64,000 nucleotides of DNA. Source: Latrodectus hesperus (Eukaryota > Arthropoda > Arachnida > Araneae > Theridiidae). The notes beneath the pieces were generated by a model. That model saw only the letters and a program-made list of their open reading frames with translations, did not search any database and was not told the DNA's origin. Location of the stretch: positions 19,061,797 through 19,125,796 of the forward strand of contig CM075852.1 of NCBI GenBank assembly GCA_037975125.1. Reading direction: 5' to 3'. Positions 63,581-64,000 of this stretch are shown piece after piece. Made by a program: the position numbers and the translations under genes. Each line of letters starts with the position of its first letter. Position 1 is the stretch's first letter.

Positions 63581-64000
63581 TCCGAGATCAAAGAGGTTGG
63601 AACAGAAATCATTGGTTGATCATTTTCTTCACTGACAGGATCCAGTCAGCTTGATCATTGGCTCTTGATGCACTGGGGAAAACAAAAGATTCTCTATATA
63701 TTTTTCAATGCCTCAAAAATTTAAGATAATAACAAGTTTTCATGATCTACACAGGCATTATGGTTCTCTGTGTCTTTAAAACTGGGAATGGGATTGGTGT
63801 GTGATACAAAGAACGCAATCTTAGTGCCTTTTGTTAGACTTTTCAGTTTTGCACTTGGGTCCGATTTCAGTTTAATGACGATAACTCGAGGCCAGGTAGA
63901 GTTCATTTGCTCAACACTTTTCTAGAAAGTGAAGTTATTTACCTAATGGATTGACAAATTATATTCCCAGTCATCAACTTTATAGCATTTATGAAAATCT

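Larger units (their letters stand above)
60493..64000. other. AT-rich sequence, no gene seen
   Basis: No supported gene. The 61-codon minus frame at 63721-63906 has more balanced composition but no motif I know. Two inverted repeats inside are listed separately. Confidence 0.5.

Noticed and set aside
63721..63906. 61-codon minus-strand frame with balanced composition
   Set aside because: No motif recognised, no splice or start context I can defend, and it is too short to call.

Overview
This is AT-rich eukaryotic DNA with no recognisable host gene. No reading frame resembles an intact cellular protein, and every coding signal I can identify belongs to a transposable element, nearly always a broken one. 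The mix (several Tc1/mariner families with long internally repeated ends, pogo/Tigger elements, Ty3/gypsy-type LTR elements, jockey-like LINEs, a THAP/P-type element, a hAT remnant and tRNA-derived SINEs) is typical of an arthropod. The SINE near 53.0-53.3 kb looks to me like families common in spiders, so a chelicerate, probably a spider, is my best guess. That is inference from memory, not a database result.\n\nLayout. 1-8.9 kb: AT-rich DNA with one full-length but dead Tc1-like element (1511-3069), a 160 bp direct repeat in two copies, and a degenerate 50-60 bp repeat near 7.1 kb. 8.9-11.1 kb: a Tigger-type pogo element with intact ends and a broken transposase. 12.6-13.3 kb: a short pogo-type deletion derivative that keeps a piece of its DNA-binding domain. 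15.1-15.6 kb: a Tigger C-terminal fragment. 17.5-17.9 kb: a faint retroelement remnant. 21.6-22.2 kb: an unexplained series of seven short hairpins of two kinds in strict alternation.\n\n24.6-42.0 kb is an almost continuous stack of nested transposons. A minus-strand LINE fragment is followed by a plus-strand LINE fragment cut twice: by a gypsy element (27366-33585, target duplication CCGGT) and by a THAP/P-type element (33652-35944). The gypsy element itself carries a Tc1-like element inside its protease (28797-30446). Downstream come a second copy of the 1.5 kb Tc1-like element in the opposite orientation (36783-38420), a third Tc1-like family six bases further on (38427-39973), and an LTR retrotransposon inserted at that element's right-hand TA (39977-42039). 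The last one has lost most of gag-pol but keeps nearly identical LTRs.\n\n42-64 kb is mostly unassigned AT-rich DNA. It holds two long (TA)n tracts, a hAT transposase remnant split by a SINE with an 11 bp target duplication, two more copies of that SINE, a different tRNA-derived SINE with a 12 bp duplication, a further tRNA-like head, a perfect 51 bp tandem duplication and an eight-unit array of about 88 bp repeats (59796-60492) whose units contain splice-site-like words.\n\nNo pathway or operon can be described. The biology visible here is the sequential insertion, decay and rearrangement of mobile elements. The two observations I find hardest to explain are the alternating hairpin series (21688-21935) and the splice-signal-like tandem array (59796-60492).
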